In this document: in pieces, positions 26,504 through 35,092 of the stretch
Position numbering within the stretch: the stretch's first letter is position 1
Layout of the letters: each line of letters begins with the position of its first letter
Source: Sphingomonas japonica
GTDB lineage: Bacteria; Pseudomonadota; Alphaproteobacteria; Sphingomonadales; Sphingomonadaceae
DNA length: 64,000 nucleotides
Assembly (NCBI RefSeq): GCF_006346325.1
Contig: NZ_VDYR01000002.1
Span: forward strand, 229,321 to 293,320
Reading direction: 5' to 3'
Translations under genes and position numbers: made by a program
Notes under the pieces: generated by a model
Database searches by the model: none
Told to the model about the DNA's origin: nothing
The model's input: the letters and a program-made list of their open reading frames with translations, nothing else

Positions 26504-27505
26504 TCACAGCGTGGCGATCGCTTGCGCGAGCGGGCGGATATCGGCCTCGCTCTGATCCCACGCCGTCACGAACCGCGCCGCGCCGGTCCCCCAGTCGTAG
26601 AAGTCGAAGCCCTGTTCGCGCAGCGCCGCCGCTTCCTCGGCCGTCAGGCGCAGGAACAGCTCGTTCGCCTCGACCGGATGCATCAGGCGTTCACCCGCCG
26701 CCGCGGCGAGTTCGGCGGCGCCGGCATTGGCGGCGCGGGCATTGTCGAGCCACACATCGTCCTCCAGCATGGCCAGCAGCTGCGCCGCCAGGAAGCGGCC
26801 CTTCGATGCCAGCAGCCCTGCGCGCTTGCGGCGATACGGCGCGGCGGCGGCGATCTCGGAATTGAAGAAGATCAGCGCCTCGGCATTCATTCCGCCATTC
26901 TTGACAAAGCCGAAGCTGAGCGCGTCGACGCCGGCCTTCCACGTAGCCTCGGCCGGGGAACAGCCCAGATGAGCGACGGCATTGGCGAAACGCGCGCCGT
27001 CCATATGCAGCCCCAGCTTGCGCCGCGTCGCCACCCGGCCGATCGCCGCGACTTCGTCGGGGGTGTAGACGCGGCCATATTCGCTGGCGTTGGTGATCGA
27101 GATCGCGTGCGGCTGGACCTGATGCACGTCGTCGCGGATGGCGCTGCAATATCCGTCGATGGTCGCGGCCTCGAGCTTGGCGCCCTCGCCATCGAGCAGC
27201 AGCAGCTTGGCACCGTGGGTGTAGAATTCGGGGGCGCCGCCCTCGTCGACCTGGATATGCGCTTCGCGGTGGCACAGGATGCCGCCATGCGGCGGGCACA
27301 TGGCAGTCAGCGCCAGGCAGTTCGCGGCGGTTCCGGTCGGCACCCACAGCACGCGCACCCGCGTCGCGAACAGCTCGGAGAAGCGCTGGTCGAGCTGCTG
27401 GCTGAGCGCATCCCCATCATAGGCGGTATCGAGCGTGTTGGCCGCGGCGATCGCGTCCATGACCTGCGGACAGACGGCGGCGGCGTTGTCGGAAAAGAAG
27501 CGCAT
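26504..27505 (-). CDS. ltaE: Low-specificity L-threonine aldolase-like PLP enzyme
   Basis: A 333-residue fold-type I PLP enzyme. It starts MRFFSDNAAAVCPQVMDA, as beta-eliminating lyases/threonine aldolases do. Key segments are FVPTGTAAN-like VPTGTAANCLAL, HMDGARFANA (the Asp that pairs with the PLP nitrogen) and SFGFVKNGGMNAEAL with the PLP-binding Lys (about residue 200). Threonine aldolases split L-threonine or L-allo-threonine into glycine and acetaldehyde. A hairpin lies directly upstream of the start codon. Confidence 0.9.
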   Translation of the reverse strand: MRFFSDNAAAVCPQVMDAIAAANTLDTAYDGDALSQQLDQRFSELFATRVRVLWVPTGTAANCLALTAMCPPHGGILCHREAHIQVDEGGAPEFYTHGAKLLLLDGEGAKLEAATIDGYCSAIRDDVHQVQPHAISITNASEYGRVYTPDEVAAIGRVATRRKLGLHMDGARFANAVAHLGCSPAEATWKAGVDALSFGFVKNGGMNAEALIFFNSEIAAAAPYRRKRAGLLASKGRFLAAQLLAMLEDDVWLDNARAANAGAAELAAAAGERLMHPVEANELFLRLTAEEAAALREQGFDFYDWGTGAARFVTAWDQSEADIRPLAQAIATL

Positions 27506-27527
27506 GGTCCACGCCCATGCGTGGGCC
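27506..27527. terminator. Hairpin abutting the threonine aldolase start codon
   Basis: GGTCCACGC (27506-27514) and GCGTGGGCC (27519-27527) pair over nine positions (one G-U wobble in RNA) with a four-base loop. On the minus strand the stem ends directly at the aldolase ATG (27505), 56 bases after the PBP1A stop. It could end PBP1A transcription or mask the aldolase ribosome-binding site. Confidence 0.4.
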
Positions 27528-27583
27528 AGCTTCAGCCGTCAACGCCTGTGATGCCGTGGGTCGCGCCGGAAAGACGGCAGCGA

Positions 27584-29677
27584 TCAGAACTCCTCGATCA
27601 GCTCCGGATCGGGCGGCACTTCCTCGAGCGGGGGCTCCTCGCGGCGGGGATCGCGGTCGATCACCTCGAGCGTGCCGTCGGGAGCGACCCGGACGGCGAG
27701 CCCGCGGCCGCCGAACTCGCCCTCGAACTCGATCGGCGGGACCTCAAGTCCTTCGACGCTGTTGTCGATCAGCGCGTCGAGAGCGTCCTCGTCGGACACT
27801 TCGGCGACTGGCGGGGCTTCCCGGGCCGGGCCGCTGACGCCCAGCGCGCGGGTCATGAAATCGCGCCAGATGCGCGCGGGCACGCCGCCGCCCGACAGGC
27901 CGGGATTGGGGGTGTTGTCGTCATTGCCGACCCAGACGCCGACCACCAGATCCCCCGAATAGCCGACGAACAGCGCGTCGCGATTGTCCTGCGTCGTTCC
28001 GGTCTTGCCGAACGCCTCGACCGCTAGGTTCGCGCGCGTCCCCGTGCCGCGCGTGATCGATGCATTGAGCAGCTGGCGCAGATTGGCGAGGTCGTCGCCG
28101 TCGATCGGCCCGGCCTGACCCGACAGGCGTTCGAACCAGCCGGGATTGTCGCCCTGCTCCAGCCCGCGCGGGCGCACCGGCGTTTCGCCCGCGGCGATCG
28201 CGGCATAGGCGGCAGTCAGTTCGAGCAGCGATACCGACGAGGTGCCGAGCGCGATCGATGCCTCGTTGGGGATCGGCGTCGAGATGCCGAGATCGCGCGC
28301 GGCACGGATCACCGCCTTTGGTCCGACATCGGCGGTCAACCGCGCGGCGACGACGTTTGACGAGCGTGCGAACGCTTCTTCGAGCGTGATCTCGCCGCGA
28401 TAGCGGTTGTCGTTGTTCTTCGGCGACCATTCGCCGATCGTCACCGGGCTGTCGTCGACCATCGAATCGGGCGTGTAGCCCGCGCGCAGCGCCGCCAGAT
28501 AGACGAACAGCTTGAACGTCGATCCCGGCTGACGCTGCGCCTGGGTGGCGCGGTTGAACGGGCTTTTCTTGTAGTCCTTGCCGCCGACCATCGCCACGAC
28601 CCGCCCGTCGGGCCGCATCGCGACGATCCCGACCTGCGCCTCGCGTAGCCCGGCATTGCGGACGGCACGTTCGGCAGCTTTCTGAAGATCCATCTGCAGC
28701 GTGGTGCGCACGGTCTGGTCGTTCGAGATGCCGCCTGCCTCGTCGCGCGCAGCGGGTAGCACCCAGTCGGCGAAATAGGTGCCGCTCGGCAGTGCCTTGA
28801 CCTTGTTGAGCTTCAGCCGGGCGGGCGACACGTCTTCTGCCTCGGCAGCGGTGATGACGCCGGTGTCCGCCATAGCGGCGACGACGAGTTCCTGCCGCTC
28901 GCGCGCGCCTTCGAGGTTGCTCGACGGGGCGAGCCGCGACGGCGCCTTGACCAGCCCGGCCAGCATCGCCGCCTGGCCGATCGTCAGGTCTTCCGCCTTA
29001 CGGCTGAAATAATGGTTCGCCGCTGCCGACAGCCCGTAGACATTGTCGCCGAAATAGACGTTCGACAGATAGCGCGACAGGATCTCGTCCTTGGTCAGCC
29101 ATGCCTCCAGCCACAGCGCGATCATCGCTTCCTGCGCCTTGCGGCCAAAGGTGCGGTCGGACGACAGGAACGCGTTCTTGGCGAGCTGCTGCGTAATCGT
29201 GCTGCCGCCCTGCGACGAATTGTCGGTGAAGGTGTTGTTGACGAAGGCGCGGGCGATACCGCGCGGGTCGATCCCCCAATGCGACTGGAAGCGGCGATCC
29301 TCGATCGCGAGGAATGCGCCGGTAACATGCTCGGGCAACGCTGCTGCATCGACCGGATCGCCGATGATCGCGCCGCGCCGCGCGATCGGCGTGCCCTCCG
29401 CGGACAGCAGGGTGATCGACGGCGGGGCGGGCGGTTCGAGCGACTTCGACAGGGGCGCGGTGATCGCCAGCCAGGCAATGGCGAGCACCAGCACGACCGG
29501 GATCACGGCGAGCAAACGCACCATCCAGCGCATCGGGCTGGCGCGCCACGCCGCTGGAAGATCGGCGCTGCGATCGTAATGCGGCGTATCGGGGGCGGGC
29601 GCGGACCCGCCGGCGCCGCCGAGCGGCACTTCGAACGGGTCGTCGTAGCGCCCGGGGGTCAGGTTCTCGTGCCGCAT
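27584..29677 (-). CDS. Class A penicillin-binding protein (PBP1A type)
   Basis: A 697-residue bifunctional peptidoglycan synthase. After a cytoplasmic tail and one membrane helix (about 52-72) comes the GT51 glycosyltransferase domain: EDRRFQSHWGID with the catalytic Glu, GGSTITQQLAKN and KAQEAMIALWLE. The transpeptidase domain has the active serine in QPGSTFKLF (SxxK), SSN in ARSSNVVAAR, and KTGTT. A C-terminal acidic/Pro-rich tail of about 90 residues follows. It polymerises and crosslinks glycan strands in the periplasm. The position before threonine aldolase and an exporter suggests shared transcription only. Confidence 0.93.
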   Translation of the reverse strand: MRHENLTPGRYDDPFEVPLGGAGGSAPAPDTPHYDRSADLPAAWRASPMRWMVRLLAVIPVVLVLAIAWLAITAPLSKSLEPPAPPSITLLSAEGTPIARRGAIIGDPVDAAALPEHVTGAFLAIEDRRFQSHWGIDPRGIARAFVNNTFTDNSSQGGSTITQQLAKNAFLSSDRTFGRKAQEAMIALWLEAWLTKDEILSRYLSNVYFGDNVYGLSAAANHYFSRKAEDLTIGQAAMLAGLVKAPSRLAPSSNLEGARERQELVVAAMADTGVITAAEAEDVSPARLKLNKVKALPSGTYFADWVLPAARDEAGGISNDQTVRTTLQMDLQKAAERAVRNAGLREAQVGIVAMRPDGRVVAMVGGKDYKKSPFNRATQAQRQPGSTFKLFVYLAALRAGYTPDSMVDDSPVTIGEWSPKNNDNRYRGEITLEEAFARSSNVVAARLTADVGPKAVIRAARDLGISTPIPNEASIALGTSSVSLLELTAAYAAIAAGETPVRPRGLEQGDNPGWFERLSGQAGPIDGDDLANLRQLLNASITRGTGTRANLAVEAFGKTGTTQDNRDALFVGYSGDLVVGVWVGNDDNTPNPGLSGGGVPARIWRDFMTRALGVSGPAREAPPVAEVSDEDALDALIDNSVEGLEVPPIEFEGEFGGRGLAVRVAPDGTLEVIDRDPRREEPPLEEVPPDPELIEEF

Positions 29678-29768
29678 GTTCTCGCGCTCTCAGCGCACCG
29701 TGTTACGCACTTAATACACCAAGTGCAATCCCGTCCGCCCTACGCCCGCAGTCCAGCCCCGACAAGGA

Positions 29769-31352
29769 TCACGTGACTGGTTCGAACGCAAGGTCGTGGA
29801 AATCATAGCTGAAATCGGCGAGGGGCGAGAGCGGTTTCATTGTCACGCCGGTGACCTTGCCGCCCGCGACCGCAAAGCTGACGACAGCATCCTCGCCTGC
29901 GCCTTTCGGGAAACGGGTGCGGAAGCTATCGGTGCCCCAGGGTTCGAGCGCGCTCTTGAACACCGGCGTCGGCACGAAATCGATCTGCAGCGCGCCGCCG
30001 CGTTCCGCCACCACGACGTCGCCATACCAGGGATCGCGATAGCGTCCGGCATAAGCAGCGAGCGGCAGGCTGGGCTTGCCGGGCGGCGCTGTGTCGATAC
30101 CGCCTGCGACGCTCGCCAGGGCTTCGGCCTGCCCGGCCGAAACGCGCGCCGCATAAGCGGCCGGCCAGTCGAATGCAGACGCGCCGATCAGATGGTCGAG
30201 CAGCGCGTTGCGGATCGCCGAAGAGGGGCCGTCCTCGGTATTGGTGAAGACCGCGACACCGATGCCGCGATGCGGAAGCAGTGCGGTCTGAGTGATCTGC
30301 CCCGACAGGCCACCCGAATGATGGATCAGCCGCTCACCGCGATAATCCTGGACGAACCAGCCGAGCGCATAGGTCTGGGTGACACCGCGCTGGGGCAGGT
30401 CGTCGGTCGGTCCGGGCGTCCCGGCGACGATGGTGCGTGGCGTCCACATCTCCGCACTCGCCTCGGCAGGCCACAGCTGGCTTCCGTCCGGCAGCCTGCC
30501 CAGCGACAGCTGCACCTGGAGCCATTTGGCGATGTCGGTAACGCTGGCGTTGATCCCGCCCGCCGCATCGGTCATCGGCCCTTCGTCGGGGGCGATCACC
30601 TCGACCGCGCCCATGCCGCGCACCGGTGGTCCGAGCCGGGCATGGCGGCCCGCGACATTGTTGGTCTTGAGGAACCGCAGCGCCGGAACCGCGTCGGTCA
30701 TGCCGATCGGGCGCAGCAGGCGTTCGGCGACGAAGGCGTGCCACGGCTTGCCCGATACCCGCTCGATCAGCAGGTCGGCGACGACGTAGAGGATGTTGTC
30801 ATAGGCATAGCCGGTGCGAAATCCGCGCGCGAAGGGCAGGTAGGGCAACGCCTTGAGCGCATCGCTGGCGGGCCGGTCGCTGGCCGGGAACTGCATCAGG
30901 TCGCCTGCGCCCAGCGCCAGTCCGCTGTTGTGGACAAGCAGCTCGCGGACGGTGAGGTTCTCGGTCGCGACCGGGTCCTTCATGCGGAATTCGGGCAGAT
31001 GCTTGCGGACGGGATCATCCCAGGCGAGCTTGCCGTCGGCGACCAGCAGCGCGATGCACGCGGCGGTAAAGCTCTTGGAATTCGACGCGATGCCGAAGCG
31101 GGTATGCGCATCGACGCGCGCCGCCTTGCCAAGCGTGCGTACGCCATATCCCTTGAGATACGGAGCGCTGCCGGGGCGCACGATCGCGATCGCGAGGCCG
31201 GGAATGTCGAAGCGCCCCAGCCAAGGCTCGACGATCGCGTCGATCGCCGTGGCGTCGTCCTGTGCCAGTGCGAGCCCGGGCCATGCCAGCGCGCCGGCTC
31301 CCGCAACTGCGTAGCCGAGCGCCGTGCGGCGCGTGACGGTCAGACGTGCCAT
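29769..31352 (-). CDS. Exported serine hydrolase (beta-lactamase family) with C-terminal extension
   Basis: A 527-residue protein with a Tat-like signal (TRRTALGYAVAGAG, about 6-30). The class C beta-lactamase-type domain has SNSKSFTAA (Ser-x-x-Lys), YAYDNILY (Tyr-x-Asn) and IHHSGGLSGQ (the KTG-equivalent His-x-Gly). A further 120 residues after about 400 resemble the DUF3471-like beta domain found in D-aminoacylase/PbpE-like hydrolases. The substrate is unknown; D-amino-acid peptides or esters are possible. The ATG at 31352 is chosen because GGGGGGAG lies a few bases upstream and the signal peptide then starts correctly. Confidence 0.85.
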   Translation of the reverse strand: MARLTVTRRTALGYAVAGAGALAWPGLALAQDDATAIDAIVEPWLGRFDIPGLAIAIVRPGSAPYLKGYGVRTLGKAARVDAHTRFGIASNSKSFTAACIALLVADGKLAWDDPVRKHLPEFRMKDPVATENLTVRELLVHNSGLALGAGDLMQFPASDRPASDALKALPYLPFARGFRTGYAYDNILYVVADLLIERVSGKPWHAFVAERLLRPIGMTDAVPALRFLKTNNVAGRHARLGPPVRGMGAVEVIAPDEGPMTDAAGGINASVTDIAKWLQVQLSLGRLPDGSQLWPAEASAEMWTPRTIVAGTPGPTDDLPQRGVTQTYALGWFVQDYRGERLIHHSGGLSGQITQTALLPHRGIGVAVFTNTEDGPSSAIRNALLDHLIGASAFDWPAAYAARVSAGQAEALASVAGGIDTAPPGKPSLPLAAYAGRYRDPWYGDVVVAERGGALQIDFVPTPVFKSALEPWGTDSFRTRFPKGAGEDAVVSFAVAGGKVTGVTMKPLSPLADFSYDFHDLAFEPVT

Positions 31353-31409
31353 GTCGAACTCCCCCCGATGTTCGAGGGAAATGCTATCGTAGCGCGCAGC
31401 GCCCCGCAA

Positions 31410-31976
31410 TCAGGCTTCGAGTTCGACGTCCCAATAGAGCCAGTCGTGCCAGGTTTCGTGTAGGAAGTTGGGCGGAAAACGGCGGCCGTGTTCCTGCAGG
31501 TGCCAGCTGGTCGGGCGGATCGGTTCGATGTGCAGCGGCATCGCTGCCTGACGAGGCGTGCGGCCGCCCTTTTTGAGGTTGCACGGCGCGCAGGCGGTGC
31601 AGACATTTTCCCAGGTGGTGCGACCGCCCTGGGCGCGCGGGACGACGTGATCGAAGGTCAGGTCGTGGCCGGAGCCGCAATATTGGCACGCGAACTTGTC
31701 GCGCAGGAACAGGTTGAAGCGGGTAAAGGCGGGGAATTGCGAAGGGCGGACATATTGTTTGAGCGCGATGACGGAGGGGAGCTTCATCACCGCGCTGGGA
31801 CTTCGTACCTCGCGTTCATAGAAGGAGACGATGTCGACCCGGTCGAGAAACACCGCCTTGATCGCGGTCTGCCACGGCCACACGCTGAGCGGGTAATAGC
31901 TGAGCGGCGTATAGTCGGCGTTCAGCACCAGCGTCGGGCAGCTGTCCGGATGGCGGATCAGATCGGGATGATACAT
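31410..31976 (-). CDS. HNH endonuclease family protein
   Basis: A 188-residue protein of the small cellular HNH family. The nuclease core is CQYCG (first zinc Cys pair), LTFDHVVPRAQGG (the catalytic Asp-His), ENVCTACAPCNLKKG (Asn and second Cys pair), a complete zinc-bound beta-beta-alpha metal fold (about residues 90-150). The N-terminus has TLVLNADYTPLSYYPLSVW, conserved in bacterial relatives that occur as single-copy chromosomal genes rather than in restriction systems. The biological target is unknown. ATG at 31976 has GGGAAGGGAG just upstream. Confidence 0.9.
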   Translation of the reverse strand: MYHPDLIRHPDSCPTLVLNADYTPLSYYPLSVWPWQTAIKAVFLDRVDIVSFYEREVRSPSAVMKLPSVIALKQYVRPSQFPAFTRFNLFLRDKFACQYCGSGHDLTFDHVVPRAQGGRTTWENVCTACAPCNLKKGGRTPRQAAMPLHIEPIRPTSWHLQEHGRRFPPNFLHETWHDWLYWDVELEA

Positions 31977-32026
31977 CGGCTCCCTTCCCTTCGTCCCGAC
32001 CGCCTTTCGCCAATCGGGATGACGGC

Positions 32027-32935
32027 ATGATGACAGCATGGCAGGACGGCGACGGTCAACCCGTAGCTGTGGACGAAATTGTGGATAAGCTGGCGACGAC
32101 GCGCTTTGCGCCAAGCCCGACCGGGCTGTTGCACCTTGGCCATGCGTGGTCGGCGGTGCAGGCGCACGACCTGGCGCGCGCGGCCAATGGCCGCTTCCTG
32201 CTGCGCATCGAGGATATCGACGCGGCGCGCAGCCGGGACGAGCATGTCGCCGCAATCCTTGCCGATCTGGCGTGGCTGGGGCTCGAGTGGGACGGACCGG
32301 TGCTGTTCCAGTCGCAGCGTCTGGCGACATATGGCAGCGCGCTCGAACGGTTGCGGCAGGCGGGCCTGGTCTATCGCTGCTTTTGCACCCGCGCCGAGAT
32401 CGCGGCGAGCGCATCCGCGCCACATGGCAGCGAGGGGCCTGTCTATCCCGGAACCTGTCGTCGCCTGACCGCTGCCGAGGAACGGGCGGACGAACCGCAT
32501 TGCTGGCGGATCGACATGGCCGCGGCGACCGCGCGTGCGGGGCCGCTGACCTGGCACGACGCGCACGCGGGAACCGTCAGCGCCGACCCGATGGCGGCGG
32601 GCGATGTCGTGCTGGCACGCAAGGATGCGCCGTCGAGCTATCACCTGTCGGTAGTGGTCGACGACGCCGCGCAGGGCGTCACCGATATCGTGCGCGGCAC
32701 CGACCTGTTCGATGCGACCCATGTCCACCGCGTGTTGCAGGCTCTGTTGGACCTTCCGACACCGCGCTACCACCACCACGCGCTGCTCGTCGGAAGCGAT
32801 GGCGAGCGGCTGGCCAAGCGCCGCGGAGCGCCGACGCTGGCGGCGATGCGAGCGGCGGGCGAGGACGGACACGCGCTGGCGCAGCGGCTTCGCCAGGGGC
32901 AACTCCCCCTTGGTTTTGCGGTCGCCGCGCCCTAG
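32027..32935 (+). CDS. gluQ: Glutamyl-Q tRNA(Asp) synthetase
   Basis: A 302-residue paralog of the glutamyl-tRNA synthetase catalytic domain, lacking the anticodon-binding domain. It activates glutamate and transfers it to queuosine in tRNA(Asp). Visible motifs: FAPSPTGLLHLGHAWSA (HIGH class), RIEDIDAARS, the zinc site CFC with YPGTC further on, and the KMSKS-like LAKRRGAPTL. Length is right for GluQRS. Two adjacent ATGs at 32027 and 32030 are possible starts; the first 20 residues before LATTRFAPSP are not conserved. Confidence 0.92.
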   Translation: MMTAWQDGDGQPVAVDEIVDKLATTRFAPSPTGLLHLGHAWSAVQAHDLARAANGRFLLRIEDIDAARSRDEHVAAILADLAWLGLEWDGPVLFQSQRLATYGSALERLRQAGLVYRCFCTRAEIAASASAPHGSEGPVYPGTCRRLTAAEERADEPHCWRIDMAAATARAGPLTWHDAHAGTVSADPMAAGDVVLARKDAPSSYHLSVVVDDAAQGVTDIVRGTDLFDATHVHRVLQALLDLPTPRYHHHALLVGSDGERLAKRRGAPTLAAMRAAGEDGHALAQRLRQGQLPLGFAVAAP

Positions 32936-32944
32936 ATATCGCCA

Positions 32945-33172
32945 ATGCAAACCTTCCTGGTCATCCTGCTCATCGCCGCGATGCTGGCCACGGTCGTCGC
33001 GCTGGTGCGCGGCATCGTCATCTTCCTCAAGACTACCGAAGCCGACCTGAAAGGCGAGGGGCCGAGCGTGTCGGCCACGCGGTCGAACAAGATGATGCAG
33101 GCGCGCATCCTGTTCCAGGCGATCGCGGTGATCATCGTCGTGCTGCTGCTGATGTCGACGGGACGGGGCTGA
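32945..33172 (+). CDS. HIG1-domain (twin transmembrane) small protein
   Basis: A 75-residue protein with two membrane helices (about 3-25 and 52-70) joined by a charged loop containing FLKTTEADLKGEG and NKMMQARILFQ. The NKMMxxRxxFQ part matches the HIG1/Rcf1-type motif, a family known in mitochondria to associate with cytochrome oxidase supercomplexes. Bacterial versions are not characterised. It lies ten bases after gluQ and only four before the adenosyltransferase start, so it belongs to that operon. Confidence 0.8.
   Translation: MQTFLVILLIAAMLATVVALVRGIVIFLKTTEADLKGEGPSVSATRSNKMMQARILFQAIAVIIVVLLLMSTGRG
33165..33168 (+). promoter_or_regulatory. Ribosome-binding site for the CTG-start adenosyltransferase
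   Basis: GGGG at 33165-33168 lies eight bases before the CTG at 33177. It falls within the last codons of the HIG1 gene, so translation of the two is probably coupled. It is the only Shine-Dalgarno-like sequence that would give the conserved N-terminus of the downstream protein. Confidence 0.5.
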
Positions 33173-33176
33173 ACCG

Positions 33177-33749
33177 CTGGTCAAGCTCAACCGCATCTAT
33201 ACCCGCACCGGCGACGACGGCAGCACCGGGCTGGTCGATGGGTCGCGCGTGTCGAAGGCCGATCTGCGAATGGCGGCGATCGGCGATGTCGACGAAGCCA
33301 ATTCGGCCCTGGGAGTGGCGATCGCGGTGCTGACGCCGGGCGCGCTCGCCGACCTGTTGACGAGCGTGCAGAACGATCTGTTCGACCTAGGTGCCGACAT
33401 TGCCACGCCGGGGGACGACTTCGCCCCGTCCACGACCAGTCTGCGCATCGTCCAGGCGCAGGTCGATCGCATCGAGGCGGCAATCGATTTCCATAACGCC
33501 GCGCTGGAACCGCTGACGAGCTTCATCCTGCCGGGCGGTGCGCCGGCGGCCGCGGCGCTGCATCTGGCGCGATCGATCGTGCGCCGTGCGGAACGGAGCT
33601 TGGTAGCTGCCTGTAGCGCGATGCCGGTCAACCCGGTGGCGCTAACCTATGTCAATCGTCTGTCGGATTTGCTGTTCATCGCCGCACGAGCGGTGAACAA
33701 AACAGCGGATGGCGACGTTCTGTGGGTACCGGGGGCATCGCGCGCCTAG
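33177..33749 (+). CDS. PduO-type cob(I)alamin adenosyltransferase, apparent CTG start
   Basis: A 190-residue enzyme that adenosylates cob(I)alamin using ATP. The family's N-terminal ATP loop is present as VKLNRIYTRTGDDGSTGLVDG, and later segments DVDEANSALG, FILPGG and RSIVRRAERSL hold further ATP and cobalamin residues. No ATG, GTG or TTG exists in frame between a TGA at 33150-33152 and a GTG at 33249, and starting at 33249 would delete the ATP loop. The best start is therefore CTG at 33177, with GGGG eight bases upstream. It follows the HIG1 gene by four bases. The C-terminus is normal. Confidence 0.85.
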   Translation: MVKLNRIYTRTGDDGSTGLVDGSRVSKADLRMAAIGDVDEANSALGVAIAVLTPGALADLLTSVQNDLFDLGADIATPGDDFAPSTTSLRIVQAQVDRIEAAIDFHNAALEPLTSFILPGGAPAAAALHLARSIVRRAERSLVAACSAMPVNPVALTYVNRLSDLLFIAARAVNKTADGDVLWVPGASRA

Positions 33750-33828
33750 CGCGGTGCGAGGGGTTCCGGATTTCTGCTCGATCAAGGCGGTTGCCTCTTG
33801 CCGTCGTATTCTGGTATCGGAGAACAGA

Positions 33829-35091
33829 ATGCGAACGAAATTGAGCCTTCATGCGCATCCTGTCGGTCTCGCGGATCGCTTCCGCAGCGTCCGCGATCTC
33901 AGCGCGGCGCTGGTCTCCCGTCTGTCCGATGCGGATGCCAGCGTGCAGTCGATGGCGGATGCGTCACCGGCCAAGTGGCACCTTGCGCACACGACGTGGT
34001 TTTTCGAGACGTTCGTGCTGCGTGACCATGTCCCGGGCTATGTGCTCCACGACGCGCGCTTTCCGTTCCTGTTCAACAGCTATTACGAGGCCGAGGGACA
34101 GCGGCACGCGCGCGACCGTCGCGGCATGATCACGCGGCCGCACCTGGACGAGGTGCTCGGCTATCGCGCTGCGGTCGATGCGGCGGTACTCGATGCGCTC
34201 GACGCGCTTCCCGATGTGGCGCGCGATCTGGTGGCGCTAGGTTGCCATCACGAAGAGCAGCACCAGGAATTGCTGCTGACCGATATCCTGCACCTGTTCG
34301 CGCAGAACCCGATCGCGCCCGCGATCTGGGAAGGCGCGCGCAAGGTGCCGGTGCAGATGCCAGGACCGATGGGCTGGATCGAGTGCGGCGCGCAAGTGAC
34401 CGAGATCGGCCATGATGGCGATGGTTTTGCGTTCGATTGCGAAGCTCCGCGCCATGCCACCCTGCTCAGCGCACACGCGATCGCCGACCGCACCGTGACC
34501 AACGGCGAATGGGCCGCGTTCATTGCCGATGGCGGCTATGCCGATCCGCGCCACTGGCTCGCCGATGGCTGGGCTTGGGTAAAGGCCGACGCGATTGATG
34601 CACCGCTCTATTGGGAGCGGGCAGAGGACGGCGGCTGGACGCGGTTCGGCCTCGACGGGCGCCGCGCGATCGATCCGGCGGCGCCGGTCACCCATGTCAG
34701 TTTCTTCGAAGCGGACGCCTATGCCAGCTGGGCGGGGGCGCGCCTGCCCACCGAGGCCGAATGGGAAGCGGCGGCGGCGGGGTACGACCCGGCCGTCGGA
34801 AACCTGCTCGACGCGGCCGGACCCGTCGAGCCGCGCCCGTCGGCAGACGGCCCCGCTTTCTTCGGCGATGTCTGGGAATGGACCGGCAGCGCCTATCGCC
34901 CTTATCCCGGCTTCCGCGCCGCCGAGGGCGCCGTCGGCGAATATAACGGCAAGTTCATGTCGGGCCAGTTCGTGCTGCGCGGCGGTTCGTGCGCGAGCCC
35001 GCGCGGGCATGTTCGCGCCAGCTATCGCAACTTCTTCTATCCGCACCAGCGCTGGCAGTTCACCGGCGTGCGGCTCGCAAAGGATCTCTGA
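33829..35091 (+). CDS. egtB: Ergothioneine biosynthesis sulfoxide synthase EgtB
   Basis: A 420-residue non-heme iron enzyme that joins hercynine to a thiol donor with oxygen. The N-terminal DinB-like domain gives the three-His iron site: HLAHTTWFFETF near residue 51 and HHEEQHQE near 142-146. The C-terminal formylglycine-generating-enzyme-like domain has TNGEWAAFIADGGY, RLPTEAEWEAA, DVWEWTGSAY and LRGGSCASP. The ATG at 33829 has GGAG about seven bases upstream. It is followed one base later by egtD. No egtA or egtC is adjacent, consistent with a version that could use cysteine directly, but the donor is not shown by sequence. Confidence 0.93.
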   Translation: MRTKLSLHAHPVGLADRFRSVRDLSAALVSRLSDADASVQSMADASPAKWHLAHTTWFFETFVLRDHVPGYVLHDARFPFLFNSYYEAEGQRHARDRRGMITRPHLDEVLGYRAAVDAAVLDALDALPDVARDLVALGCHHEEQHQELLLTDILHLFAQNPIAPAIWEGARKVPVQMPGPMGWIECGAQVTEIGHDGDGFAFDCEAPRHATLLSAHAIADRTVTNGEWAAFIADGGYADPRHWLADGWAWVKADAIDAPLYWERAEDGGWTRFGLDGRRAIDPAAPVTHVSFFEADAYASWAGARLPTEAEWEAAAAGYDPAVGNLLDAAGPVEPRPSADGPAFFGDVWEWTGSAYRPYPGFRAAEGAVGEYNGKFMSGQFVLRGGSCASPRGHVRASYRNFFYPHQRWQFTGVRLAKDL

Positions 35092-35092
35092 A

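Noticed and set aside
31410..31976. HNH nuclease as part of a restriction or defence system
   Set aside because: No methylase, specificity subunit or other defence gene is next to it, and its N-terminal extension matches a widespread solitary chromosomal family.
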